Of a DNA stretch of 64,000 nucleotides, positions 9,201-16,559 are shown piece after piece. This stretch comes from Agromyces sp. CF514 (GTDB lineage: Bacteria > Actinomycetota > Actinomycetes > Actinomycetales > Microbacteriaceae). Below the pieces are notes generated by a model that saw only the letters and a program-made list of their open reading frames with translations, ran no database searches and had not been told where the DNA came from. Numbering within the stretch: the first letter of the stretch is position 1; the number at the start of each line of letters is the position of its first letter. The DNA is taken from NCBI RefSeq assembly GCF_900113185.1, contig NZ_FOZD01000001.1, positions 558,001-622,000 of the forward strand, in the 5' to 3' direction. The translations under genes and the position numbers were made by a program.

Positions 9201-9747
9201 CGCGATAGCGATGCGATCCGTCGTCCATGAGCTCGTACAGGTAGACGTCGAACTTCGAGACGTCCTCGGTGCCTTCTCCGCTGATCGTGCCGCTGACGGT
9301 CGCGGCAGGCCGCAACTGGAAATCCATTCCGGTGAGCGCCTGCCCCGCACTCACTTCGAACTTCTCGGCCGTCGTGAGATCGGATCGGCCGCCCCACCAT
9401 TCGGATGCGACCGCGGCGTACTGGGAGAACTTCAGGGTGTAGATGCCCGGGTCGACGGTGGACAGGGTGTACACCCCGGTTGCGTCGGTCATGGCGAACC
9501 GCGAGCTCGACCCGCCCAATTCAGCGGGGAGTTCCTCGACGAGCTCGACGGTGGCGCCGGGCAGCGGTTCACCGCTGGGGCCCCTGACCGTGCCGGTGAT
9601 GCTCGCGTACGGTGACACCTCTGCGGAGGCAGGTTGCACGGTCGAGAACGCGAGCATCGCCCCGATGACGAGGGCGAGCGCAGCTCGAGCGAAGGAGTGC
9701 GCGCGTGCGCAGCGTGAGGCGGCAATGCCGGTCAATCGGGTCTCCAC
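6217..9747 (-). CDS. Very large secreted repeat protein: carboxypeptidase-regulatory-like plus Ig-like domains
   Basis: A 1176-residue exported protein. A long signal peptide ends near PASAEVS (about residue 42). The N-terminal half holds at least six beta-sandwich repeats of the carboxypeptidase regulatory/CnaB-like type: each has SG(T/I)V or GTV near its start, a GxYxLxxLxPGxYxLxF centre, and a WW- or FW-containing end (EWWGG, AWWGG, EWWQD, QWWSG, EWWDG, EFWND) followed by VxGIDxxL. The C-terminal half has five Ig-like repeats of about 85-90 residues built on PTISGTAATGS, WTxGTSFTYQW and GKAITVRVTG. A Pro/Thr/Ala-rich tail ends without an LPxTG motif or transmembrane anchor. A structural, adhesive or glycan-binding surface role is likely but not shown. 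Confidence 0.85.
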   Translation of the reverse strand: METRLTGIAASRCARAHSFARAALALVIGAMLAFSTVQPASAEVSPYASITGTVRGPSGEPLPGATVELVEELPAELGGSSSRFAMTDATGVYTLSTVDPGIYTLKFSQYAAVASEWWGGRSDLTTAEKFEVSAGQALTGMDFQLRPAATVSGTISGEGTEDVSKFDVYLYELMDDGSHRYRGRSLVARNGTYSFGQLLGGRYTIRAIVPDSSLYVAAWWGGVGHEPDAHHFTVATGEAVRGIDLRLPIGAKISGSVKDELGKPFSYQSVRAYELTPAGYRVKAYAWSSSSGAYEFIGLPSGTYKVSFTPESDRYFGEWWQDAPDEAAARPIDVAQGQAVRNIDLDPALRSTISGVVRAPDGTGVAGARVEVFSTADLSNALKVLRSDANGAYSFAPLDPGTYTIRIEPPFPFISQWWSGQRSSATARTIPLGERDHVNADVELELGGTLSGIVSNRNGAPLEDVRVFAFDAGNNSQTIVGEGRTSSDGTYTVRGLDPGRYVLRFLPPETMGARAEWWDGATDRASAKPVEVSIGGVVSGLDAKLATGAALKGTVTGVDGKPLLNTLVTAYRLGTDGWYRQYRYAYADARGDYSLVGLLAGSYVLEFVPPPLSGYTKEFWNDQTLSGDSDPIELLEDQSVSGLNAVLTRGVALSAPTVSGRANVGSTLTVTASSTDAAVAFAYRWLADGAPLAGETEPTLELTDEHLGKRLSAEVTASKPGYEMTTRTTDETTPVALIEPAQLSAPSISGIAAVGKTMTAHAASSTPGAAFAYAWLADGVPIDGATQAAFTLGAAQLGTRVSVRVSVTASGYGPGTSESAATAMVAPGTPTVGTPTISGTAATGSILTAKPGGWTSGTSFTYQWDADGTAIAGATAATISLTDEVAGKAITVRVTGTAAGYETITKTSAATSKVFLAPVPTIAGTASVGSTLTADPGTWTAGATLAYQWYASGTAIPGATAATLKLRRTQTGRQVTVRVTGALSGYPTTARSSAPGLKATTAGTPTITGTAATGSLLTAKPGGWTHGTSFTYQWYADGTAIAGATAATIMLTDGLAGKAITVRVTGTAAGYVTVSKTSTATPKVSRAAPAAPNTGTPIGDPRPATTSTPPATLVPPEAPIASDRAATGSLPTAEPDARPWGTTSGERPPVAPPPVSTPDTADPAEMSTGDEATAEE
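6520..7259 (-). repeat. Two 230-bp direct repeats encoding Ig-like modules
   Basis: Bases 6520-6749 and 7030-7259 (offset 510) are nearly identical over about 230 bp, including a long stretch with no differences centred on the codons for GKAITVRVTGTAAGY. They encode the third and fifth Ig-like modules of the secreted protein. The fourth module between them is much more divergent, so the outer pair looks recently copied or homogenised. Confidence 0.8.
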
Positions 9748-9798
9748 GGGTTCGGGTCAAGCAGGAACCCGCGGTCGCAGCGGACGGCACTGAACGAG

Positions 9799-9815
9799 GG
9801 TGGAAAGATTCCACC
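9799..9815. terminator. Small hairpin between two reverse-strand genes
   Basis: A perfect 7-bp inverted repeat, GGTGGAA-AGA-TTCCACC, lies 32 bases past the stop of the small acidic gene and 51 bases before the start of the large secreted protein. It may be a weak terminator for the first or an operator for the second. The sequence alone does not decide. Confidence 0.35.
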
Positions 9816-9847
9816 ACAGGGAAGGGAAGTTGCGGAAGTACCGGCGC

Positions 9848-10009
9848 CTAGTCCTCGACCTCTTCGGCCTCGGCGGCCGCGTTCTCGGCCTCGCGGCGCT
9901 CGGCGTCGTAGCGTGCGGCCGCGGCATCCTGTGCCGCCCAGTCCTCGCCGTTGCGGGGGTCGCGGTCGGAGTCGAGCGGTTCTTCGAGCGGGTCGACGAA
10001 ATCGGTCAC
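9848..10009 (-). CDS. Small acidic hypothetical protein (53 aa)
   Basis: The start is GTG at 10009, preceded by GAGAGGAG at good spacing. The product is strongly acidic, with blocks DPLEEPLDSDRD, AQDAAAARYDAERREAEN and a C-terminal AEAEEVED, and is probably helical with no cysteine or membrane segment. It follows the Ku gene on the same strand after a 13-base gap, so it is probably co-transcribed with it. I recognise no family. A charged accessory peptide or simply an uncharacterised conserved ORF are both possible. Confidence 0.6.
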   Translation of the reverse strand: MTDFVDPLEEPLDSDRDPRNGEDWAAQDAAAARYDAERREAENAAAEAEEVED

Positions 10010-10022
10010 GGGTGTGCTCCTC

Positions 10023-10937
10023 TCATGATGCGGCTTTGCGGGCCTTGGCCTTGTCGGCCTTGGCCTTGTCGGTCTTCGGCTTCTTCGGGGCGGACCCGCC
10101 CTTCGGCGACTTGGCGCCGGATGTCTCGGACTCGCCGCCCGCGGCATCCGCCCCTCCGCGCTTGGTGGCGATCGAGCGGCGCAGCGCCTCCATGAGGTCG
10201 ATGACCTCGCCGCCCGTCTCTTCGGGCTGCTCGCCGAACGTGGCCGCGGTGTCGAGGGCGTCGCCCTGCTCGAGCTTGGCGGCGATGAGCGTGCGGAGCT
10301 CCTGCTGGTACTCGTCGACGTACTCGTCGGGCTTGAATTCGGCGACCAGGCTCTCGACGAGCTGCTTCGAGAGCTCGAGCTCCTTCGCGGTGACCTTGAC
10401 GGCCTCGTCGAGCGCCGGGAACGCGGCCTGTCGCACCTCGTCGCTCCAGAGCAGGGTCTGCACCATGAGCACCTTGCCGTGCACGCGCAGGGCCGCGAGC
10501 CGGGTCTTCTGACGTAGGGCCATGCGCACGATCGCCGTGCGGTCGGTCGACTCGAGGGTCTCGCGCAGCAACACGTAGGCCTTCGACGACGCCGAGTCGG
10601 GCTCGAGGTAGTAGCTGCGGTCGAACATGATCGGGTCGATCTGGTCGGTCGGCACGAACTCGACGACCTCGATCTCGCGACTGCGCTCGGCGGGCAGCGA
10701 CTTGAGGTCCTGGTCGGTGATCACGACCGTGCGCTCACCGTCGTCGTAGGCCTTGTCGATGTTCTTGTACTCGACGACCTGCCCGTCGATCTCGCAGATG
10801 CGCTGGTACCGGATGCGTCCGCCATCGGCGTCGTGCACCTGGTGGAGGGACACGTCGTGGTCCTCGGTGGCGCTGTAGAGCTTGACGGGCACATTGACCA
10901 GGCCGAATGTGACCGCCCCTTTCCAGACGGCTCGCAT
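10023..10937 (-). CDS. ku: Bacterial Ku, non-homologous end-joining DNA end-binding protein
   Basis: A homodimeric ring protein that binds double-strand DNA ends and recruits LigD. The 304-residue product starts with the typical MRAVWKGAVTFGLVNVPVKLY, followed by the Ku core (SLHQVHDADGGRIRYQRICE, then the VEFVPTDQIDPIMFDRSYYL strand region) and helical arm residues. The C-terminus is a lysine-rich tail (KKPKTDKAKADKAKARK) of the kind that binds DNA and modulates threading. The start ATG at 10937 is fixed by the family N-terminus. It is divergent from ligD, with only 58 bases between the two starts, so the two genes probably share a regulatory region. Confidence 0.96.
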   Translation of the reverse strand: MRAVWKGAVTFGLVNVPVKLYSATEDHDVSLHQVHDADGGRIRYQRICEIDGQVVEYKNIDKAYDDGERTVVITDQDLKSLPAERSREIEVVEFVPTDQIDPIMFDRSYYLEPDSASSKAYVLLRETLESTDRTAIVRMALRQKTRLAALRVHGKVLMVQTLLWSDEVRQAAFPALDEAVKVTAKELELSKQLVESLVAEFKPDEYVDEYQQELRTLIAAKLEQGDALDTAATFGEQPEETGGEVIDLMEALRRSIATKRGGADAAGGESETSGAKSPKGGSAPKKPKTDKAKADKAKARKAAS

Positions 10938-10995
10938 GCCTTCCAGTGAACACCTCTTCCCGCCGAGGTGGAACCCCCGATGGCAGGATGGGGGC

Positions 10996-13512
10996 ATGGC
11001 CGAGGGGGAGCGCCAACTCGTCGAGGTCGACGGCCGGAGGCTCCGGCTGACGAACCTCGACAAGGTCATGTATCCCGAGACGGGCATGACGAAGGGCGAG
11101 GTCATCGCCTACTACGCCGAGATTGCGCCCGTCATGGTGCCGCTCGTCGCCGGTCGCCCGGTCACGAGGCTCAGGTGGGTGCACGGCGTCGGGACGGCGG
11201 ATGCCCCCGAGAAGCCGTTCTTCGAGAAGACCCTCGACGAGCACGCGCCCGAGTGGCTTCGGCGCGGGGTGATCCGCCACTCGGACGGCGACAAGCCGTA
11301 TCCGATCGCCGGCGACCGGGCATCGCTCGTGTGGCTCGCCCAGCAGGCCTCGCTCGAGGTGCACGTGCCGCAGTGGCGGTTCGCGCCCGACGGGCAGCCG
11401 GCGAACCCGGATCGCATCGTGTTCGACCTCGACCCGGGCGAGGGGGTCGGCCTGGCCGAGTGCGCCGAGGTCGCCCGCCTCGTGCGCGCGCTCGTCGCCG
11501 GCATGGGGCTCGAGGCGACGCCGGTCACGAGCGGGAGCAAGGGCATCCACCTGTACGCACCGCTCGACGGACGGCAGACCTCCGAGCAGGTGTCCGAGGT
11601 CGCGCGCGAGCTCGCGCGTGCGCTCGAGGCCGACCACCCCGGCCTCATCGTGTCGAGCATGAGCAAGATCGTGCGCTCTGGCCGTGTGCTCATCGACTGG
11701 AGCCAGAACAACGGCAGGAAGACGACCATCGCGCCGTACTCGCTGCGCGGCCGGCCACGCCCGACGGTCGCGGCGCCGCGCACGTGGGAGGAGCTCGACG
11801 ACCCCGGCCTGCGACACCTCGAGGCGCACGAGGTGCTCGAGCGCGTGGCATCCGGGATCGATCCGACTGCGGCACTCGCGGACTCGGGCGCGGCGGGCGC
11901 CACGGCCGGAAGCGGCCCGCTGGCGACGTACCTCTCGATGCGCACGAGCGGGTCCACGCCCGAGCCCATGCCCGCCTCGGCGTGGGGCGCGTCCGGGGGC
12001 GGGGCGGTCGTCGGGGCGACGCGGTTCGTGATCGGCGAGCATCACGCGCGCCGGCTGCACTTCGACCTGCGGCTCGAGCGCGACGGGGTGCTGAAGAGCT
12101 GGGCGGTGCCGAAGGGCGTACCCGACGACACGGGCGTGAACCACCTCGCCGTGCAGACCGAGGACCACCCCATGGAGTACCTCGACTTCGAGGGCACGAT
12201 TCCCGCAGGCCAGTACGGCGCAGGCAGCATGACCGTCTGGGACACCGGGACCTACACGGCCGAGAAGTGGCGCGACGCCGAGGTCATCTTCACGCTCACC
12301 GGGCGCCCGGGCGGCCCGCTCGGCACGGTGCGCCTGGCACTCATCCGCACGTCGGGCGAGGGCGAGAAGTCGCAGTGGCTGCTGCACCGCATGAAGGACC
12401 AGCGGTCGGCGACGGATGCCGCGCCCGTGCCTTCGACGTCGGAAGGCGGTGGCGGGGGGTTCGCGGCCGCCGACGGGCCGCCCGCGGCATCCGCGATCCC
12501 GACCGGCGGGCACGTCGAGGCGTCAGCGGGCGTCGTCGAGCCGATCACCGTGCGGCCGATGCTCGCGTCGCCCGGCACCCTCGGGCTCGTCTCGACGGGG
12601 GAGTGGGCGCTCGAGTACAAGTGGGACGGCATCCGCGTGCTCGCGCGCACCGACGGCGGCGGGCTGCGCATGGTCAGCCGGAACGGCAACGACGTGACCG
12701 CGCGCTATCCCGAGCTGGCGGGACTGCCGTCGGCACTCCGCGGCGACGCCCTGGTCGACGGGGAGCTCGTCGCCCTCGACGACGACGGCCGACCGAGCTT
12801 CGAGCTGCTGCAGTCGCGCATGAACCTCACCCGGGCCCGCGAGGTGCAGCGGCTCGCGACCACCGCCCCGGTTCGGCTGCTGCTGTTCGACGTGCTCGAG
12901 ATCGCGGGCGACGACGTGACGGAAGCCCCGTACCACGAGCGTCGGCGACGGCTCGAGCGCCTCGTGCGGCCGGGTTCGGGCGTGCCCGTCGAGGTTCCGG
13001 CGCTCGCCGCGGGCTCGGCGGCCGACGCGCTCGCCGAAGCGCGCCGGCTCGGGCTCGAGGGGCTCGTGGCCAAGCATCCGGACTCCGCGTACGACCCCGG
13101 ATCGCGCTCCGAGCAGTGGCTGAAGCTCAAGCTCACGCGCACGCAGGAGGTCGTGATCGGCGGCTACCGTCGGGGCGTCGGCAGCCGCACGGGCCGCATC
13201 CGCTCGCTGCTCGTCGGCATACCGGGGTCGAGCGGCGTCGAGCACGGCCTCGAGTACGCCGGTCGGGTCGGCAGCGGCCTGCGCGAGCTGGAGTCCGAGC
13301 GGCTGCTGTCGCGGCTCGACGAGGCCGTGCGCGCCACGTCGCCGTTCGTCGCCGTGCCCGAGGCGGATGCCGCCGACGCCGTCTGGGTCGAGCCGCTGCT
13401 CGTCGGGGAGATCGAGCTCGCCGAGTGGACGAGCACCGGGGTCGCCCGGCATCCGCGCTGGCGGGGCCTCCGGGCCGACAAGTCACCCGGCGAGGTGGTG
13501 CGAGAGGTCTGA
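10996..13512 (+). CDS. ligD: Multifunctional ATP-dependent DNA ligase D (polymerase-phosphoesterase-ligase)
   Basis: Ku partner in bacterial end joining; it fills, trims and seals broken ends. The 838-residue protein has the order POL-PE-LIG. The primase-like polymerase domain (about 10-290) has the metal motif FDLDPGEG and SKGIHLYAPL. The 3'-phosphoesterase domain (about 345-475) has HHARRLHFDLRLERDG and DHPMEYLDFEGTIPAGQYG. The ligase domain (about 520-838) has EYKWDGIR with catalytic Lys542, then LVDGELV, EGLVAKHPDS and QWLKLKL. Ala/Gly-rich linkers join the domains. ATG at 10996 follows GGATGGGGGC and gives the normal N-terminus. The stop lies six bases from the convergent topoisomerase gene. 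Confidence 0.97.
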   Translation: MAEGERQLVEVDGRRLRLTNLDKVMYPETGMTKGEVIAYYAEIAPVMVPLVAGRPVTRLRWVHGVGTADAPEKPFFEKTLDEHAPEWLRRGVIRHSDGDKPYPIAGDRASLVWLAQQASLEVHVPQWRFAPDGQPANPDRIVFDLDPGEGVGLAECAEVARLVRALVAGMGLEATPVTSGSKGIHLYAPLDGRQTSEQVSEVARELARALEADHPGLIVSSMSKIVRSGRVLIDWSQNNGRKTTIAPYSLRGRPRPTVAAPRTWEELDDPGLRHLEAHEVLERVASGIDPTAALADSGAAGATAGSGPLATYLSMRTSGSTPEPMPASAWGASGGGAVVGATRFVIGEHHARRLHFDLRLERDGVLKSWAVPKGVPDDTGVNHLAVQTEDHPMEYLDFEGTIPAGQYGAGSMTVWDTGTYTAEKWRDAEVIFTLTGRPGGPLGTVRLALIRTSGEGEKSQWLLHRMKDQRSATDAAPVPSTSEGGGGGFAAADGPPAASAIPTGGHVEASAGVVEPITVRPMLASPGTLGLVSTGEWALEYKWDGIRVLARTDGGGLRMVSRNGNDVTARYPELAGLPSALRGDALVDGELVALDDDGRPSFELLQSRMNLTRAREVQRLATTAPVRLLLFDVLEIAGDDVTEAPYHERRRRLERLVRPGSGVPVEVPALAAGSAADALAEARRLGLEGLVAKHPDSAYDPGSRSEQWLKLKLTRTQEVVIGGYRRGVGSRTGRIRSLLVGIPGSSGVEHGLEYAGRVGSGLRELESERLLSRLDEAVRATSPFVAVPEADAADAVWVEPLLVGEIELAEWTSTGVARHPRWRGLRADKSPGEVVREV

Positions 13513-13517
13513 CCGGC

Positions 13518-14483
13518 TCAGCCCTCGCCGAGCAGGTCGAGCAGCGCTCGCTCGCGCGATCCGCGCAGCGAGATCGTCCGGTCGAGCTCGTACGCCGCGA
13601 TGACGCGCGGGTCGACGTAGCTGCCCTTCGCGATGGCCGGCGTGTTGCCGAGCACGCGGCTCGTCTGCTCGATCGCGTCGCGCACGGCGACGTCGCGGGC
13701 GCGTCTCGTGCTCGCCGGACCGAGCTCGGCGAGCCGTTCGGCAGCGGTCACGGTGCCGCGCAGGGTGCGGAAGTCCTTCGCGGTGAAGTCCCCACCCGTC
13801 CGGGACCGGATGTGCTCGTTCACGTCGGAGGGCCCGACGGCCCGGAATCGTCGGCCGTCCATCCACGCGTACAGGCGCCCGGCCGACGAGCGTTCTCGCG
13901 CACGTTCGACGAACCCGGCCAGGGCGGCATCCGCGAAGCGGAGGTCCTGACGGATTCCGCCCTTCGCCCGGAACCGCAGCCGCACGGTGTCGTCGTCGAC
14001 CGTGGCGTTGCGTACGAGCAGCGTGGTGAGGCCGCGGCTGCGGAAACCCGCGAGCGACTCCTCGCTGCCGACGCGGATCGCCCCGAGCTCGAGCGTGCGG
14101 AACGCCGCCGCGAGCACCCGTTCGCGCGGCAGGTCGGGCAGTGCCAGGTCTCGCTCGGTCGCGCCTCGCGCATCGGGCAGCCGACGCGCGAGGTCGAGCA
14201 TGCGGTCGAACTTCTCGAGGTCCTGCCGCTCGCGCCAGGCGGGGTGGTAGACGTACTGGCGACGGCCTGCGGCATCGACGCCGACCGCGAGGATGTGCGC
14301 GTTCGCGGCATCCGCGATCCAGACCTGTTCCCACGCGGGCGGGACGGCGAGGTCCACGATTCGCGTGCGCTCGGCGCGGCCAGGAGCCGTGCCGTCGGAG
14401 TGCACGAACCCGAAGCCGCGACCGCGTCGCACCCGCGTGTATCCGGGTGCGGTGTACGGCTCGACGTGCCTGAGGCGTGGCAT
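13518..14483 (-). CDS. Type IB DNA topoisomerase (poxvirus-like)
   Basis: Relaxes supercoils by nicking one strand through a 3'-phosphotyrosyl link. The 321-residue length and features fit the small bacterial/poxviral IB family. The N-terminal domain begins YTRVRRGRGFGFVHSDG and includes VPPAWEQVWI and QYVYHPAWRERQD. The catalytic domain has LLVRNATVDDDTVRLRFRAKGG, DFTAKDFRTLRGTV and the C-terminal GSYVDPRVIAAY, in which Tyr289 is the expected nucleophile. It is convergent with ligD and follows an SDR gene on its own strand. Such enzymes often sit beside end-joining genes in actinobacteria, so a repair-linked role is plausible but is inference. Confidence 0.93.
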   Translation of the reverse strand: MPRLRHVEPYTAPGYTRVRRGRGFGFVHSDGTAPGRAERTRIVDLAVPPAWEQVWIADAANAHILAVGVDAAGRRQYVYHPAWRERQDLEKFDRMLDLARRLPDARGATERDLALPDLPRERVLAAAFRTLELGAIRVGSEESLAGFRSRGLTTLLVRNATVDDDTVRLRFRAKGGIRQDLRFADAALAGFVERARERSSAGRLYAWMDGRRFRAVGPSDVNEHIRSRTGGDFTAKDFRTLRGTVTAAERLAELGPASTRRARDVAVRDAIEQTSRVLGNTPAIAKGSYVDPRVIAAYELDRTISLRGSRERALLDLLGEG

Positions 14484-14516
14484 CGGTGCAGTTCGTCGGG
14501 TGCCGTCGTCGCTCGC

Positions 14517-14582
14517 TCAGTGGTCGCGCAGCGTCTCGTAGAGCTCGGGATCCTTCAGCGATGCGTTCCTGCGTCGTGGCAC
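14517..14582 (-). pseudogene. 21-residue ORF resembling the N-terminus of a small conserved actinobacterial protein
   Basis: From GTG at 14582, after the ribosome site GAAGGG, the frame encodes MPRRRNASLKDPELYETLRDH and then stops. As I recall, this opening is typical of a family of roughly 60-120-residue actinobacterial proteins (DUF7218-like) that continue with a conserved EG.SKEKAARI segment and often a Rho-N-like tail. Here the match ends abruptly at LRDH, and only 33 bases remain before the topoisomerase start. It is probably a truncated remnant that still has its translation signal, or a genuine minimal peptide. Confidence 0.5.
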
Positions 14583-14625
14583 GGTCGTGTTCCCTTCTCG
14601 AAAGCCGATGGCGGGGCGGGCGGGG

Positions 14626-15510
14626 TCACAGTCCCCGCCCGCCGGTCACGGGAAGCACCGCGCCCGAGACGTACGACGCCTCGTCGGATGCCAGGTAGAC
14701 GTACGCGCCCGCGAGTTCGGCCGGCTGGCCCGCCCGCCCGAGCGGGGTGTCGTGCCCGAACTCCGGCACGTGATCCGGCCAGCCCGTCGCGGGGATCAGC
14801 GGCGTCCAGATCGGTCCGGGTGCGACCGCATTGACGCGGATGCCGCGGGGCCCGAGCTCCTCGGCGAGGGCCTTCGTGAACGCGACGAGGGCGGCCTTCG
14901 TCATGGCGTAGTCGACGAGCGACGACGACGGGTCGAACGCCTGGATCGACGAGGTCGAGATGATCGACGAGCCGGCCTGCATATGCGGGACGGCGGCCCG
15001 AGCGAGGAAGACGGGCGCGAACAGGTTCACTCGCATCACGCGTTCGAAGTCGTCGGTCGGGATCTGCTCGATGCTGCCGCGGTCGCGCTGGTGCGCGGCG
15101 TTCAGCACCAGCAGGTCGAGACCGCCGAACGCGGCCTCCGTGTCGTGCACGAGGTCGTTGCAGTGCGCCTCGCTGCTCAGGTCGCCCGGCAGCAGCAGCG
15201 GGTCGCGGCCCGCGTCGGCGATCCAGGCGGCCGTCTCGTCGGCATCGGCCTGCTCGCTCGGCAGGTACGAGATCGCGACCTGCGCGCCCTCGCGGGCGAA
15301 CGCGATCGCGACCGCGCGACCGATGCCCGAGTCGCCGCCCGTGATGAGCGCTCGCCTGCCCCGCAGCCGCCCGCCCCCGCGATAGCTCTGCTCGCCGTGG
15401 TCGGGCAGCGGCGCCATGCGCTCGGTGAGGCCCGGTGGCTGCTGTTCCTGCTTCGGGAACGGATCGGTGGTGTGCTTCGTGGTCGGGTCGATGAGCGAGT
15501 GGTTCAACAT
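14626..15510 (-). CDS. Short-chain dehydrogenase/reductase (SDR)
   Basis: NAD(P)-dependent oxidoreductase of the classical SDR fold, close in build to the YghA/YhdF group: an N-terminal Pro/Gln-rich extension of about 45 residues precedes the Rossmann domain. The nucleotide motif is ITGGDSGIGRA, followed by LNAAHQ, the catalytic serine strand IISTSSI and the active-site YAMTK (Tyr-x-x-x-Lys). The family end motif is ASYVSGAVLPVTGGRGL. The substrate is unknown; relatives are often general-stress or aldehyde-reducing enzymes. The truncated 21-residue ORF and the topoisomerase gene follow on the same strand within 150 bases, so read-through is possible. Confidence 0.88.
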   Translation of the reverse strand: MLNHSLIDPTTKHTTDPFPKQEQQPPGLTERMAPLPDHGEQSYRGGGRLRGRRALITGGDSGIGRAVAIAFAREGAQVAISYLPSEQADADETAAWIADAGRDPLLLPGDLSSEAHCNDLVHDTEAAFGGLDLLVLNAAHQRDRGSIEQIPTDDFERVMRVNLFAPVFLARAAVPHMQAGSSIISTSSIQAFDPSSSLVDYAMTKAALVAFTKALAEELGPRGIRVNAVAPGPIWTPLIPATGWPDHVPEFGHDTPLGRAGQPAELAGAYVYLASDEASYVSGAVLPVTGGRGL

Positions 15511-15820
15511 GCGTTCCTCCTCCCGTCCGCGGACGCCTCCACGCTATGCAGCGCGGGCATCCGCCGCCGGGGGTTGACATCGGCGGATGTCGCGGCGCAC
15601 CTCCATCGCGGAGCGGCCTCTCCGACGTCCGGCGGCGCCCGCGGACGCGCGACTAGCAGGCCCGTCGTGAGGCGGTCAACCCCCAGCGCGGATCTCCGGG
15701 GCGCCATAACGTGGAGGACACGGAGCGCATCCGCCCCGAGGTTCCGCCGATCGCAGATCTGCGGAGGCCGAACGTCCGTCGCCCCGACCAGGGTCGCGCG
15801 GATCCTGAGAAGGAGAGATC
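15511..15820. other. 310-bp intergenic region, no gene seen
   Basis: Lies between the divergent SDR gene (reverse) and the small membrane protein (forward), so it must hold both promoters. I see no convincing coding frame. TTGACA-like GTTGACATCGGCGG occurs at about 15574, but no clear -10 partner was found. A ribosome site AGGAGA directly precedes 15821. Confidence 0.5.
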
Positions 15821-15985
15821 ATGAACATCCTCGTCGCCATCATCGCCATCGTCGCCATCATCCTGCTGTTCACCGGCGGATTCGTGCAGTCGCTGAACTT
15901 CCTGCTCTGGGTAGGACTCGTGCTCCTGATCCTCGCGGTCATCGTGTGGCTGGTGCGCTTCCTCGGGGGCAAGCGCACCGTCTGA
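15821..15985 (+). CDS. Small two-helix membrane protein (54 aa)
   Basis: ATG at 15821 is preceded by AAGGAGAGATC. The product is almost entirely hydrophobic: one helix (about 3-18, ILVAIIAIVAIILLF), a short GGFVQSLN turn, then a second helix (about 27-47) and a basic end, FLGGKRTV, which suggests both termini are cytoplasmic. Similar short proteins are common and uncharacterised in Microbacteriaceae. A strong terminator follows directly, so it is transcribed as a single gene. No function can be assigned. Confidence 0.75.
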   Translation: MNILVAIIAIVAIILLFTGGFVQSLNFLLWVGLVLLILAVIVWLVRFLGGKRTV

Positions 15986-16000
15986 TCGACGGGCTTCTTC

Positions 16001-16034
16001 ACGACGCGGGCGGTCTTCGGACCGCCCGCGTCGT
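16001..16034 (+). terminator. Strong intrinsic terminator with UUCG tetraloop
   Basis: A perfect 15-bp stem, ACGACGCGGGCGGTC (16001-16015) with GACCGCCCGCGTCGT (16020-16034), is closed by the extra-stable TTCG loop, 15 bases after the small membrane protein stop. Confidence 0.92.
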
Positions 16035-16118
16035 CGTGTGCCCGGCCGACGACGGCTCGCCGCGGCCGGCGTCGCGATCGAATGCACGCCGCGGGCCGCT
16101 CGGACGTATATTTGGCGG

Positions 16119-16496
16119 GTGGGAACGCTCTACTACGGTGACTCCGGAACCCCGATCGGCATCGAGGATCGCGCGCTGGCGCACGTCAAGGTGGCGATCA
16201 CGACCAAGCTGCGGCGAGGCGAGAGCTTCACGCTGTCGTGGCAGCACGCCGACGACCAGCCGCGCGGCCGCAGCACGCTGTGGCTGCATCCGTCGATCCC
16301 GCTCCGATTCGTCTTCGACGAGCCCGAGACGCCCGAGCTCAGCCGCGAGTGGATCGAGGATCTCATGCGGTCGGCGAACAGCACGGGGGGCATCCGCCTC
16401 GTTCCCGAGCACCTCGACACCGACCCCATCCCGACGATGCCCGATCAGCCCGTGCAGGTCGGCGTCGACGTGCAGCCGGTCACGCCCGAGGCCTGA
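16119..16496 (+). CDS. DUF7882-like small protein, copy 1
   Basis: A 125-residue protein of a family I know mainly from Microbacteriaceae, often mislabelled as an ATP-dependent DNA ligase. The pattern is a start of GxLYYG, then IEDRALAHVKVAITTKLRRG, SFTLSWQH, STLWLHPSIPLRF and WIEDLMRSANSTGGIRLVPE, followed by a Pro/Val tail. There are no ligase motifs. The TATATT box (16107-16112) six bases before GTG 16119 indicates a leaderless transcript and fixes the start. It is convergent with its paralogue at 16560-16883. The function is unknown. Confidence 0.75.
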   Translation: MGTLYYGDSGTPIGIEDRALAHVKVAITTKLRRGESFTLSWQHADDQPRGRSTLWLHPSIPLRFVFDEPETPELSREWIEDLMRSANSTGGIRLVPEHLDTDPIPTMPDQPVQVGVDVQPVTPEA

Positions 16497-16559
16497 TCTC
16501 TCGGCCGGTACGGGCGCCGCTCCGGCCTGCTCGGCCGAACGCGTCGAGATCGTGCCGGG

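Noticed and set aside
10968-14834. Very long open frame on the forward strand across ligD and the topoisomerase gene
   Set aside because: It is a frame-shifted shadow of ligD and antisense to the topoisomerase. The product is Arg/Ala-rich with no motifs, as expected from high-GC DNA.
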